From the NCBI GenBank assembly GCA_015179125.1, contig WHVA01000105.1:1-64000 (forward strand): DNA of 64,000 nucleotides. The letters run 5' to 3'. A program made the position numbers and the translations under genes. The notes under the pieces were generated by a model that worked only from the letters and a program-made list of their open reading frames with translations, had not been told where the DNA came from and did no database searches. Positions 1 through 10,180 of this stretch are shown piece by piece (within the stretch, counting starts at the first letter, position 1; every line of letters starts with the position of its first letter). Origin of the DNA: Gautieria morchelliformis (taxonomy: Eukaryota > Basidiomycota > Agaricomycetes > Gomphales > Gomphaceae).

Positions 1-608
1 AACGCGACCTCACCTCTGCAAGAGCCTGAGATTTCGTTGTGGAACTCGACGACCTTCACCAGCACCTCCGAGAGAACATTTCCGCTGCCCAGAAGAGATA
101 CCAAACTTCCGCCGATCGGAAACGTCTTCCGCAACCGGCATTTGAGATTGGCGACCAATTCTTCATCAAAGCTGAAAACTTCCACACCACTCGCCCCTCA
201 AAGAAGCTCTCTGAAAAATACCTTGGTCCTTATGAGATCATCGCTAAGGCCGGCAGTCGTTCTTTCACTCTCAGACTTCCTGACAATACGTGCGCAGTAC
301 ACCCGGTATTCCATGTCTCCATGCTTGAGCCAGCAGTTCCGAATACAATTCCGAACCGAGAACAACCTCCGCCTCCGCCAGTCATCATTGATGGAGAACC
401 GGAATACGAGATCTCGGAAATTCTCAACTCCAAGCTCGACAGACGATACCGCTGCCAACTCCAGTACCTAGTCAAGTGGGCAGGCTATGAAAACACCGAC
501 AAAGAGACTTCCTGGATTTCCACCACGGAACTAGACCACGCCTCTGACCTCGTCTCTGATTTTCACAAGTCTTATCCTGATAAGCCTGGCCCCATTTCCG
601 CGCCCTAG
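1..608 (+). pseudogene. Ty3/gypsy family A: integrase C-terminus and chromodomain (copy A2)
   Basis: This is the 3' end of a chromovirus pol gene that continues beyond the left edge. The frame shows the integrase C-terminal region (YLGPYEIIAKAG, then HPVFHVSMLEP), followed by a chromodomain (YLVKWAGYENTD, then ETSW). The chromodomain is thought to guide integration to particular chromatin. The reading frame ends in TAG at 606-608. A TGA at 27-29 interrupts the frame upstream; copy A1 has a glycine codon there. The segment is 75-90% like the A1 copy at 24.0-25.2 kb by eye, so the family assignment is firm. The antisense gene and the 3' LTR follow directly. Confidence 0.85.
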
Positions 609-717
609 TCATTTCCGACCTCATTTCCGATACCCCATTGAATCTTACAGTTCTCAAGTTACATGTCAAATCCGATTAATTTCCGTTACGCTATTTTCCG
701 ACACTTCAAGAAAGTAT

Positions 718-1955
718 TTACACAACCTTTTTGACACCTACTCCTCCCGGATCTTTTTCCGCATGCCCTATCTTCACGTTCACCAACTCTGTCTCCACCC
801 TCGTATCGGCCATTTCACTTGGACCCACTTCTGCCCCATTCTCCTGCTCCTGCGACCACAACTCCATTTGTTCCCGGAGCATATTGTTCCGCCACCAGAA
901 CTCCCGTTTAAATTGTTCCAAGACCGTCGACATGACGGTCATCTGGTTTTGGAATGACAACAATTGCTGTTGTTGAACCGCCGCCATCTCCGCAAGGAGG
1001 TTCCGGATCCCACGTTGTGTTTTCCGGATACCCCTCAACGACTCGGCGATGTCAAACAGCAGCGACACCATGGAGAAGCGGTTGAGTACTGCTGTGTCTG
1101 AATTCCCGGTCACTGGAAATCCTTCCGCGGCCCTTTTCCCGCTCGGTCCCGGTTTTGACTTAGGGGTTTCAGGCCCCTTGGTCTTGACCCTGCGTCTTTT
1201 CCGCTCCACCCTCGCGGCACACCCATCCACAACGCAGCGTCTCTTCTTGTCCCGGCACCGTTCGCAGGCCGTCTCCCATGGATTTTCCGACCACACGCAC
1301 TCCAGGCCTTTGACCTCGCACGTGTCGCAAGGAGCCTTCTCCTCCTCGCCCTCCCTGGTTTTCCGCTTCCGCGTCGCGGGATTTTTGGGCCCCAATTCCC
1401 ACAACTCCACCATGCGGGCCAGCTTGTCTTTCCTCGCCTGTTGAAATTCGTCCGCCCTTCTTTTGCGTTCCGCAACGACGTTCAACGCAGGGGCAACTTG
1501 TTTCCCCTTGCCCTCTGGAGTTGGCGTGCTTTCCGCCGTACTTTCCGATTCTGCCTCCGATTCGGATTCGACAATCTTCTGGCAGTTTTTCTGTAAGCCT
1601 CGGAACTACGCACACGATGTTTCTGACTCACCCGTTGCTTTCCCACCTTTTCTGCCGTGGCCTTGTCCTCCGCAGCTTTTTTGGCCGCGTCCCATTTCCG
1701 CTGTTCCTCGCGGAGGCGCGACTCCTCCTCGCAGCGTTTATGGTCCTTTTCCTCTTTCTCCTTCCGCTCCTGGTCCCGACGCTCCTGTTCTTTCCACTCC
1801 TTCTCCCTGCACTCCTCCTCCAGTCGTTCCTTCTCCTTCCACGCAGCTTCTTCAGCCTTGCGTTTTTCCGCCAGTTCCTTTTGCGCGATGATATCAGCAA
1901 AATGCTGTTTCAACTCGGCACTGGACATTTTAGCGAAGTCGGCTTGGGAGCTCAT
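718..1955 (-). CDS. Antisense retroelement gene: coiled coil plus Zn(II)2Cys6 cluster (copy A2)
   Basis: A two-exon gene on the strand opposite to gag-pol, between the chromodomain and the 3' LTR. Exon 1 runs 1955-1632 (108 codons from ATG), intron 1631-1591 (41 bases, GTGAGT...TTACAG), and exon 2 runs 1590-718, giving about 398 residues with both junctions in phase. Exon 1 encodes a highly charged K/E/R-rich coiled coil. Exon 2 begins with an acidic Ser/Glu stretch and a basic segment. It then has the cluster CDTCEVKGLEC ... CERCRDKKRRC, spacing C-X2-C-X6-C-X10-C-X2-C-X6-C, the Gal4-type DNA-binding pattern. A basic tail (KRRRVKTKGPETPK) and further helical sequence follow. Of the four copies in the window this is the only one with no visible lesion. 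Binding to DNA is inferred from the motif; the target and role are unknown. Confidence 0.7.
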
Positions 1956-2076
1956 GGTAGATTGATACGAAGACGCGTTCTGCTTCCCACCTATCTTTCA
2001 AACTCCGACACATTTGTTCACAGGTCACGTGGTCTGACTTGTGGTCTCGCGGGGCTCGACCTTAGAAGGGAGATAC

Positions 2077-2730
2077 TGTTACGACCGTTCATTTCCGACT
2101 TCTGACCTTCAGTTCCGCAACACTTTCTGCCCCTCCGATATTTCTGACATTCTGCCCTTTGTTCTACTCCCTTGTTCTTTCAACTCTATTACTTGGATCC
2201 ACCGGACCCACCTCACCGTTCATCAAGACCATATATCCGGCCCTCCTTGTGTTTCGTTGTCAGATATGCTTTCCCGACCCCTTGTTCTTTGCCATTGTTT
2301 TACCTTACCCTGAACCCCCCTTGTAGTCCCATTGTTCCCAATTAGTTAGTTCCCACGCATTGTCTACTCGACTTCCGCTTCCCCCGGAATTTGCTTAGTA
2401 CCATCCCATTACCTGTTGTCTCAGCTCTTTGTATAAAAGCCTGTCATGTATGTCTGTTATTCTGCAATCAGATAATCACCTTCGATACTTGATTTCCTTC
2501 GCTCCACCTCCTGTTCTTAGCACAGCGAGTCTAGCAAGACCTCCATCTCTCCGCCCTCCGTCTTCCGCCTCAGTTCCACCTCAAGTTCCGACCAACCTTT
2601 AGTTCAGTACTTTCCGACTTCCGACTCATTTCCGAAATACTTAGGACGATAGTTCATTGGGGGCGCAACCTACAAGTTGAGGCCGCTGTCCTTTCCAGTT
2701 CCGACTTAGCGGAAATCTCGATATGTAACA
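2077..2730 (+). repeat. LTR-A (3' LTR of copy A2, 654 bases)
   Basis: The LTR starts TGTTACGACC after a polypurine tract (agaagggagatac) and ends GATATGTAACA, giving short inverted termini TGTTAC/GTAACA. A TATAAAA box lies at 2432-2438. The motif AATCAGATAAT lies 34 bases downstream at 2466-2476, about where transcription should start. The sequence is crowded with TTCCG. Further copies of this LTR are at 4372-4721 (fragment), 11633-12169, 28329-29428, 30700-31343 and, diverged and inverted, 49580-50158. Confidence 0.9.
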
Positions 2731-2977
2731 TCTCCCTCGGTGGCTAGTGACGGTGTTCGAGGGTTGTGGGCCATATCTAGCCATCACCTTGACCATACCC
2801 TCTTTCTCAGTGCTTTCTTACCTTCCCCATCGGGGGTGAAGAACATGCGCGGTCACTTCATCCGCGCAGTAGGCTCTACAGCCTCTAGCGATCCACATGC
2901 ACCCACGACCAACTGTGAAACAGGCGGGAGGACTTCGCTGAACCCATCATCGGGTTAGCTTGTTTGTCACATAAGCA

Positions 2978-3467
2978 TTATCTGAGGACCATACCTTCTG
3001 GTTCCTTCCCGGTCCTTTCTTTTGCTTCGGACCTCTTCGACATTAGTGTGAAGATGGGACATGGGGCCAAGTCAAAGTCAGCTTCTATGGGTACCGGGTG
3101 CAAAGTAGATGCCAAACTCTCCAGCCATACCCTTGCTTTCTGTATCTCTTTCGCCAACTCATCCGCCTCGGGTGGTCGTTTGAATTCTGGGTCAACCACC
3201 TCTTCGACCTGCAGCACTTTCTGAAGCTCCTCCTAGACTCACAAATGAGCGAACAACCAATGAGAAAGGAAAAACAGTACTCACCTGGACTTCTGCTGCA
3301 TCGTCCACCCACTGATCCACATCCTTATGTGACTCTCCCCAAAGCTCTGGCCGAACCTTCGACACCGTCTGTGATCGATCGAGGAGTGTTGAGTACCTGA
3401 GAGTCATCATAGGGGCCCACGCACTTGGCTTGGATGCTTGGATGGGTTCCATAGCCCTGTGCCGCAT
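2978..3467 (-). pseudogene. Possible spliced antisense ORF in the 3' internal region of element D
   Basis: Positions 2731-3621 are probably the internal 3' end of LTR family D, because a polypurine run (aggaggggggta) leads into an LTR-D start at 3622. On the minus strand an ORF from ATG at 3467 (MRHRAMEPIQ..., ending ...WVDDAAEVQ) reaches a GTGAGT donor near 3286. After a roughly 50-base intron it can resume as EELQKVLQVEEVVDPEF... down to a stop at 2978. This gives a short acidic, helical protein fragment of no recognised family. No zinc cluster is visible in this part. Its position (antisense, just inside the 3' LTR, with one small intron) repeats the layout of families A and E. The rest of 2731-2977 holds nothing I recognise. 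Confidence 0.4.
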
Positions 3468-3621
3468 GGTGTTTTAAACAGAAAGTGGAGCCGTGCACAG
3501 ACCACACAGTGGGATAGGGCCCAGACCTCAGAGATCTCATCAGGGGACCCATTATGTCTTTAACGCCTTTCTCCTACCCTAGGACACGACGTCATTGGAC
3601 TTGAAGCTAGGAGGGGGGTAC

Positions 3622-4137
3622 TGTCATGACCCGTCTATTTCCCTTGCCTCGCTGTCTCTACCTCCCCCCTCATCGCTCCTCCTGCAGGTTTGCCTGAGTT
3701 CACCCTTCCCTTCCACCACACCTCCTCGATATTCGCTCTATTCGCTCTTCACCCTATTAGCCAAACAGCCATTCACTGCTCACATCATTTTCCAGCAGGT
3801 ACGCCATCAAACACAATCAACATCCTCTACCTAGCGTGATGGTTCATCACTGGCCCCATCATCTTCCCAATCCAACCCCTTTAGGTGTTCGTATGGCTGG
3901 AATGCATTTGCGGGACATCCTACCCATAGATTGTGTGGGATCAACCCAGCAGACAAAGAGTCCATGCAGGGTAGCGTATATGCAGGTCCCAAGGCATGTT
4001 TTTGTACATAAGTACCTTCGTCCCCTTTCCTCCCTGTCGTTTCATGTTCACACTCCTCTTTCATTCTATTGTATCTGTGTTTCATCTATTTGTTCATGAC
4101 TGCGCACCCCTATCCAACCCTGACTCCAGACCGCCTG
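3622..4137 (+). repeat. LTR-D, 5' part only (D1)
   Basis: Begins TGTCATGACCCG immediately after a polypurine tract, so this is a genuine LTR start and defines the 5' end of family D. The middle (ccagcaggtacgccatcaaa, the tggttcatcac segment, tgtgggatcaacccag) matches the D copies at 21.3-22.4, 25.9-27.6, 45.7-46.8 and 47.0-48.3 kb. The last roughly 750 bases of a full D LTR are missing; an LTR-B fragment joins at about 4137. Confidence 0.8.
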
Positions 4138-4350
4138 TCAAGCGACTCACGTAGTAGGTGGCATCAAGGGTCAATCAAGGGTCAGGGGCATGCAGGGTTG
4201 ATGGTGAGTGCCGAGTGTTGTCCCTGGCTGTGGAGCGTAGTATAATATGGGCTCGCTGACATTGGGGGTCCTTAGACTTTTCTCTTCAGATTTCCCCTTG
4301 TCAGTTGTGTGGTAGTGTGAGCTCCATGGCCAGCTAGGGTTGCCCTTACA
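4138..4350 (+). repeat. LTR-B fragment (3' part)
   Basis: Matches the last 200-odd bases of the 490-base LTR-B, from tcaagcgactc through the TATA-like tataata and agacttttct to the terminal ggttgcccttaca. The first half of the LTR is absent, so this is a truncated relic. Confidence 0.8.
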
Positions 4351-4371
4351 CTTACCCAGTATATCTTAACC

Positions 4372-4721
4372 AACTTCCGCTTCCTTCAGAATATGCTTAG
4401 TACTACCCCATTACCTGTTGTCTCAGTTCTTTGTATAAAACTCCCTCATGTATGCCTGTTATTCTGCAGTCAGATAATTGCCCTCGATAGTTGATTTCCT
4501 TTGCTCTATCTCCTGTTCTTATCACAGCGAGTTCTGCAGAATCTCTGTCTCTCCACCCCCTGCCTTCCAATCCAATTTCCGACCTCAATTCACTTCGATA
4601 CTTTCTGACTTCCAACTTACTACCTGAAATACTTAGGATGATAGTTCATTGGGGGCGCAACACATAAGTTGAAGCTGCTGTCCTTTATAGTTCCGACTTC
4701 TGGAAATCTCGATACATAACA
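4372..4721 (+). repeat. LTR-A fragment (3' part)
   Basis: Diverged 3' half of LTR-A: acttccgcttcc, TATAAAA at about 4435, cagtcagataatt, and an end at gatacataaca. It lies only about 15 bases from the stop codon of the F-box gene, so it probably forms that gene's downstream flank. Confidence 0.8.
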
Positions 4722-4735
4722 ATAGTTTAGAACAA

Positions 4736-6027
4736 CTATCTCCTCATCATTACCATCTCAGGACAGGGTTGGAGTCTACTAGTACTTTCATGGCAGAATG
4801 CAAGTACTCCCATTCCATTGAGTCGGTCCATTTGTGCCCTGATTGCTTGGCTGCCCTCCACAGGATCCACAGCACCACTCCATCGAAAAATGACTCTCTT
4901 CAGTCCACTGAAAACAGGGTTGGTGATAATATCCTGTACCAGCTTTAGATCCATTGTCTTGATTAGGTTGACTTCGTTCCACTTGATCAAAATGAAAGAG
5001 ATTTCCTCGATGTACTGGGCTGTGACCTGGGAGAGGAAGACAGGAACCCATGCATATGTCAGTGGATGGGGTGGACGAGGTTCATGGGCGTGGAAAGTTA
5101 GAGTGCGTAATCCTGTGTTAGACGATAAGAGGTCCATCTTTGTTTTCTCTAAAATGGTGTCAATGGGAGATGAAGCTTCCACAAAGGGAAATCCATACCG
5201 AGAGGCTCCGAAATGTCTTGAACGACGGAGAAGGTGAGGTGTTCGAGGGAAGAACCGATGAGTTGGAGAAACCTCGCCAACTGGGAATTATCACGGCTGA
5301 ATGGGTTATAGACTGTATGAACAGGCAGAACGTGATAGTAAGACAACATCCAATCGATCACAGTGAGATCTACGTAGTCCAAGTTTATGCACTGTAACTG
5401 TGAGTGCAAGTCAGGATACTCCTGAAACACATTCTCGCAGTGACTTTCCATCGTCGCTGACGTCCAATAGATGAATCCGAGACCCAGGCATTCTAGGAAG
5501 GGATGCGCGACTATGAGTGCTGCAAGGTCTCTGAATGTGTTGAAGTTGACTCCTAGGATGCTTAATTCTTGAAGGGTAGAGAAGTTGTGAATTAATGCAG
5601 ACAGGACCTTTGGGTGCTGCAGAATGAAGTCCACACGTATGACTCGAAGGGTCTTCAGTCTTGTCAATTTGGCAGCAATTGCTGGAATGGCCGGATCCAG
5701 AGGCCCGGGGTCCAGATGTTCCGGCGCGTAGACTCCATCAATAGTTAACGACCTGACCAATGGGGAAATATGTGGGCTAGTTTCCAGGATCACGGCGAGT
5801 GCGTTGGCACGCTTAGCGGAGAGCACAATTATGTCTTGGAATAGATGAAACCGTGCACTTGGGGCCCATGCGCGACAAGTGATGCAACAGGCTCGTAGAG
5901 AGGGTGAGTCATCGTGCAAGTGGTCGACGACTTGGTCGATCAGTTCTCCTGGAAGTACGATTGATCTAAACGCATTATGTGTTTAGTTTTTTAGACTGGA
6001 CATGGTTATAACTTACGATGATGACAT
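4736..6027 (-). CDS. F-box/LRR-type protein, three exons
   Basis: The gene reads as an intact 396-residue protein once two short introns are removed. Exon 1 is 6027-6017 (ATGTCATCATC), intron 6016-5966 (GTAAGT...TTTAG, 51 bases), exon 2 is 5965-5199, intron 5198-5149 (GTATGG...TTTTAG, 50 bases), and exon 3 is 5148-4736; all joins stay in frame. The N-terminus (SIVLPGELIDQVVDHLHDD, then SLRACCITCRAWAPSARFHLF) is the degenerate F-box seen in very large Agaricomycete families. The rest resembles leucine-rich-repeat-like strands (LVRSLTIDG, LQELSILGV, LRTLTFHAH). Such proteins are usually taken as substrate adaptors of SCF ubiquitin ligases; the substrate is unknown. It is the only host-type gene in the first 50 kb and is flanked by transposon debris. 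Confidence 0.8.
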
Positions 6028-6340
6028 TGCGCAAGAGTTGCGATGTTGTGGCGCTTTCCTCTTCTTTGAGCCGTTCTTTCCTCTCTTCATCAGTTTCTCT
6101 CTCATCCATCCTAGGATCGCAGAGAACGATGTCATGATCTTGCAGGGGGTCATGTAGCGGCCGGGGCGGGATGGTAGCTTGGGCTCGAATTCCTAGAGAT
6201 ATAGCTAGGAGGTTGGACCAGATCAGGGGATATTAGGATCCAAATTCAGAGGCACTACTCCGATTCAGAAAGACCGCCGCCGGAAGTTTGTGTCCGTGGA
6301 CACACCCATGGACCCACTAACCCTATGACGGCTTCAAATT

Positions 6341-6939
6341 TAGTGATGGGCACGGCCCGGCCCAGGCCGCGGCTTGGGCCGGGCCGAGCCCCCAAAGGCC
6401 CAAGCCGTTGGTGCGCCGGGATTCTGGGCCTGGCTCGAGTTTCGACAAGCCCGAGCCGAGCCCTGAAGCCGCCGCCGCGGCCGCCCGGCGCTTCTCCCTC
6501 TCCTTCCGCCCCACCATCCCGCCAGCGCCTTGAAAACCACCCCCCCAAACCCGCCGTCTCCTTCCTTCACCTGCACCCTGTAGCGAGAGCAGCGCGGTAG
6601 GGGCCTTGCTCCTCCGCGTGCGTGTGCGGGTGCGTGTGGGCGTCTGCGTGGGGGTGGGCGTGCACATGCGGCTGCGTGTGCGTATGGGGCTGCAGGTGCG
6701 TGGGGGGATGGGCGTGCTGGTGTGGCCGCGCCACGGCGGCGGTGGGTGGTGGTGCTGTTGTTGGAAGTGCAACATGCATGTCTAGTTCCCCACCAACAGG
6801 CCGCGGCCCAAGCCGGGCTTAGCCCGAGCCGGGCCGGGCCCGCTGGTAAGGGCCTGGTTCAGGATTTGGGAAGCCCGAGCCCGAGCAGGCCGGGCCCAAG
6901 CCCGGGCTTTGGGGCCGAGCCGGGCCCTGCCCATCACTA
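6341..6939. mobile_element. hAT-type non-autonomous element (MITE, 599 bases)
   Basis: The element is bounded by inverted repeats beginning TAGTGATGGGCA on both ends, rich in GGCCCGG. It is flanked by near-identical 8-base duplications, ttcaaatt (6333-6340) and ctcaaatt (6940-6947), with one mismatch. Eight-base duplications and TAGnGATGGGC-type ends are typical of hAT transposons. The interior is extremely GC-rich and contains a GT/GC-rich minisatellite-like patch at about 6610-6720. There is no transposase, so it would have to be moved in trans. ORFs over it are products of base composition. Confidence 0.75.
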
Positions 6940-6947
6940 CTCAAATT

Positions 6948-7602
6948 ACCCACAGCACCCACAATGATTATGTGATGTTATATTTCCTAATCCCTGACTC
7001 TGACTGAAAGGAGGGGCGGGTTCTGTCGACAAGGGTGTGCTTGGATATTGGTGTTCCTTGCCATGTTCATGTTTTTAATCCGCTTTGTCCTTTTTTTCTT
7101 TTCCCTGCACGTTATCTCTTACAAATCCTGTCACATGTACCCATAATAATGTTGTATCTTTGAATCCATGTTTCCCTGACACTATCTCGGTGTCTTACAT
7201 AATAATATTTCCCCTGTTTTGCTTTTCCCTGTCTTCTTAGTTATTATCCTGATCTGTTTCTTCCAATATTATTGATAGATAGTGTGTTCTATATTGTTCC
7301 GCTATTTCTTTTTTCCTTGGCTGACCTCTGTTATATGAGCTCTTTAATTCACACTTGTCCCCCATTCCATTCTCTCCCTTTCATCCATCCTCCAGGTATG
7401 TGTTTGTCCACATCATTTTCATTCCTGTCCTTATTCCCTGACCTCTTGTACCATGTTTCCTTTCATTACATCAGTTCTGTCAGGTGCATATTTTCCATGT
7501 TCTTGCAACTATAGTCCTTCACTGACATATTCTATTGCTTGCCCCGTTCTTGTTTTGTGCTGTGCCATGCCGTGGTCTGTCACCTTCATCTCTACTTCCC
7601 CA
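6948..7602. other. Unassigned AT-rich stretch, possible LTR start
   Basis: No convincing coding sequence. A purine run (gaaaggaggggcgggt) followed by tgtcgacaaggg near 7020 resembles a polypurine tract and LTR start, but I find no second copy in the window. Pyrimidine-rich sequence fills the rest up to the F repeat. Confidence 0.25.
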
Positions 7603-9235
7603 TGTTATGATAGATGCAATTATTTTGTTCCAAGTCATCTATGTACAAAGAAACTAATAAAAGAAAACAAAGAAAAATGACTAAAAAGGAATAGAAACGA
7701 CACTTACGACGGACGTCGACACAGACGACAGATACATGACATCACAAATAGCTATCATATCTACAGATTAGATAAGATACAGGGATATGGGTGTCAACCA
7801 CATGCAGCTGATCAGAGACAGCGCACCTATCGACTGATGGCATCGGCCATGACGTCGACAGGCGTCAGGCCACAGGCACCAAGGAGGTGTGGGCACCAAA
7901 CACTGCAGAGGAATGCAGACTGCGCAGGAGCACCGGATATTGTGGAGTGACTTTAGAATGTCATCCATAATACGTGTACTCAATTAGCTGCCCCACAGAA
8001 GAGGCACAGAGACAGCGGCCCCATCACCAAGCCTAGCATTTATGCTAGGCAGGACAGATTTAATTTCTATTCTCTATTGGACTCCATGACACGACCAGCT
8101 GATTATTATCTTGACACCATGTGGGCAGGGGCTTTGTATACTAGTACGAGACTCTATTCCAAAGTTTAAACAACCCTGACACTATCCCCATCACTCCCAT
8201 GATTTTATGAATATAATTAGTCACCCCTCTAGTTACAAGTAGTTTTTCGACCCATCGACTCATTATCTTGAACACTAGTAGTTACCACTAATATAGTATA
8301 AGTAGCTACTAAGATAGCGGCAGTATAAACTGCGCACCCTCTAAGCTCCCATTAGTCATCTTAGGGTTAGGGTTTAGGAGGCAAAAATAGCCCGGGGAGA
8401 ATTTTCAATTTCGGTAGGACATCCTGGTAGCTATGGTATATTACTTTGGGGCCTGATCTAAGTCCATTATTGACTTTGGTAGTACTCTATACCCATGAAA
8501 CTTTACTTTTCTCTAATGTCTGTTTGGTGTAGTGGTTATAAGTATTATCTAGATTGACGTTAGTGTGGCAGATCCAATTCTTGAGGTATGTAGATTTTTG
8601 TTTCAACCAACAGACTTTGTGTAAATAGTTCATTGCCTATATTTTTCTGTTTTCTTTCTGTAACTTGCTGCTGCGGTTTTAATTTTTGGTATATAAAATT
8701 CACGACACACATATACTATTTTGGATGCACAAATGAGGCTTTAGTGTGCCAATCAGGACCTCCCTTGCTACGCTCGGATCCACTGATTTAATCATCTATT
8801 TTGGTATTTTTCTTATTACTCATGTATACAAAAGCTTGAGCCGCATCGGAGTCTGAAGTGTTGGAGTGGGGATATATCCTCGTCACTGTGTCCCACGAAA
8901 AAAGAATTCAAGCTCCGCTATTTGCTTATGTAATGCGGCGAAAATTGCCGGGACAGAAAATCGAACTTGTGTTTCCTGGACAGGGAATCACGTTTTATGA
9001 ATTTTGAAATGAAAAAGTGAAAAAACATGCAATAGAAATTTTTATAAGCTTGATTTCAACAAAATAGCACCATAGAGTTGTTGAATAGTGTCTTATGAAC
9101 AAACGTATGTGTCATGAACCGGTTTATTTCCCCAACTGCGCTGAGCGCTTACACGGAATCTTTTCCCCCAATCATCTCATCAGACCACTGCCATCACATC
9201 TTCATACCCCAAGTTGAGCCATCACCTCCAGTGCC

Positions 9236-10159
9236 ATGTGCTTCACTGCCACTCCCACACATGCGCCTATGCCATCATTCCCTATGCAGATGTCGCCAAG
9301 CATTCGGGCACCATCACTGGTCCACACCAGGCGACGATCTGGCAGGATGAGTGCCGACAGCATGGATTGGGGAAGCCTTGATCCCCATGAACTCTTCTTC
9401 GACCCTTCCTCAGGACGAGTTGACATGCCTATGCACTATATTCCCTTTGTGCATGAGGGCAAGAGAAGTGTAGAGATTCAGATATTGGAAAGCGGGGTTA
9501 GTGTAAGGGCAACCCTGGCTAGTTGTGGAGATCACACTACCACACAACTGACAAGGGGAAATCCAAAGTATGTATAAATGAACAGAGTATACAAGAGAGG
9601 GGATTCTCACCTGACAAGGGGAAATCCAAAGAGAAAAGTCTAAGGACCCCCAATGTCAGTGAGCCCGTATTATACTACGCTGCGCAGCCAGGGACAACAT
9701 TTGGCACCCGCCATCAACCCTGCATCTCCTTGACCACCCTGACCCTTGATCGACCCTTGATGCCACCTATTACGCGAGTCGCTTGATTTCCGACACTGTT
9801 CCGAGAGTGGAAGTCGGAAATTGGAGTGGAACTGGCAAGGCGAACAGAACTGGTGGAAGTTCACCCAGAAGCGGAATCATTTCCGAAAGCGGAGGCGGAG
9901 ATGGAATCAGAACCGGAAGCGGAGTCGGAAATGGAGTCAGAACTGGGTGCGGTGTCGGAACTGGAAATGGAAAACAGGGTGTCCCCTGACAGTTAGCACC
10001 AGCTATGACCCATATTGTTTCGATCATTTCCAACCCTCTCAACCACCTAACCCTGCACCACCCCCTTCGATTGACTTGGAAAGTCAAGCATTGCCTCAGA
10101 GGCTGTGTGTCTGGAGCAGAGATGTGTGGTTCCGGATTGTTGGTTGGCTCAGGGGTTAG
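9236..10159 (+). pseudogene. ORF fragment inside the TIR transposon, split by a solo LTR-B
   Basis: An open frame (...MDWGSLDPHELFFDPSSG..., ...MHYIPFVHEGKRSVEIQI...) runs to 9501. It resumes in the same frame after the 495-base LTR-B insertion and duplication (SYDPYCFDHFQPSQPPNP...) and stops at 10159. The sequence composition looks protein-coding rather than random, and the frame is kept across the insertion only because 495 is divisible by three. I do not recognise the family. It could be cargo of the transposon or the tail of an older gene. Confidence 0.35.
9502..9991 (-). repeat. Solo LTR-B (490 bases)
   Basis: Full-length LTR-B in inverse orientation, starting TGTAAGGGCAACC and ending GGGGACACC read on its own strand from TGTCAGGGG. 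It is flanked by a perfect 5-base duplication GTTAG (9497-9501 and 9992-9996). It has the same 490-base length as the LTRs of element B at 36.2 and 42.5 kb. The duplication shows it inserted here and then lost its internal region by LTR recombination. Confidence 0.92.
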
Positions 10160-10180
10160 GACGACTCATTAGTGCCTCTA

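Noticed and set aside
6323..6822. Long ORFs on both strands through the GC-rich block
   Set aside because: They lie in the hAT MITE, are Pro/Arg/Gly-rich in every frame and reflect base composition.
7768..7983. Minus-strand ORF in repeat F, with a similar ORF at 23066-23318
   Set aside because: The two frames are not homologous over their whole length and neither has codon conservation; they are shared only because the DNA is shared.
8520..8600. tRNA-like stretch (tggtgtagtggttat followed by gcagatccaattc), suggesting a SINE head
   Set aside because: The A-box-like part is good, but there is no proper B box, acceptor stem or anticodon arm pairing, so a tRNA or SINE call is not supported.
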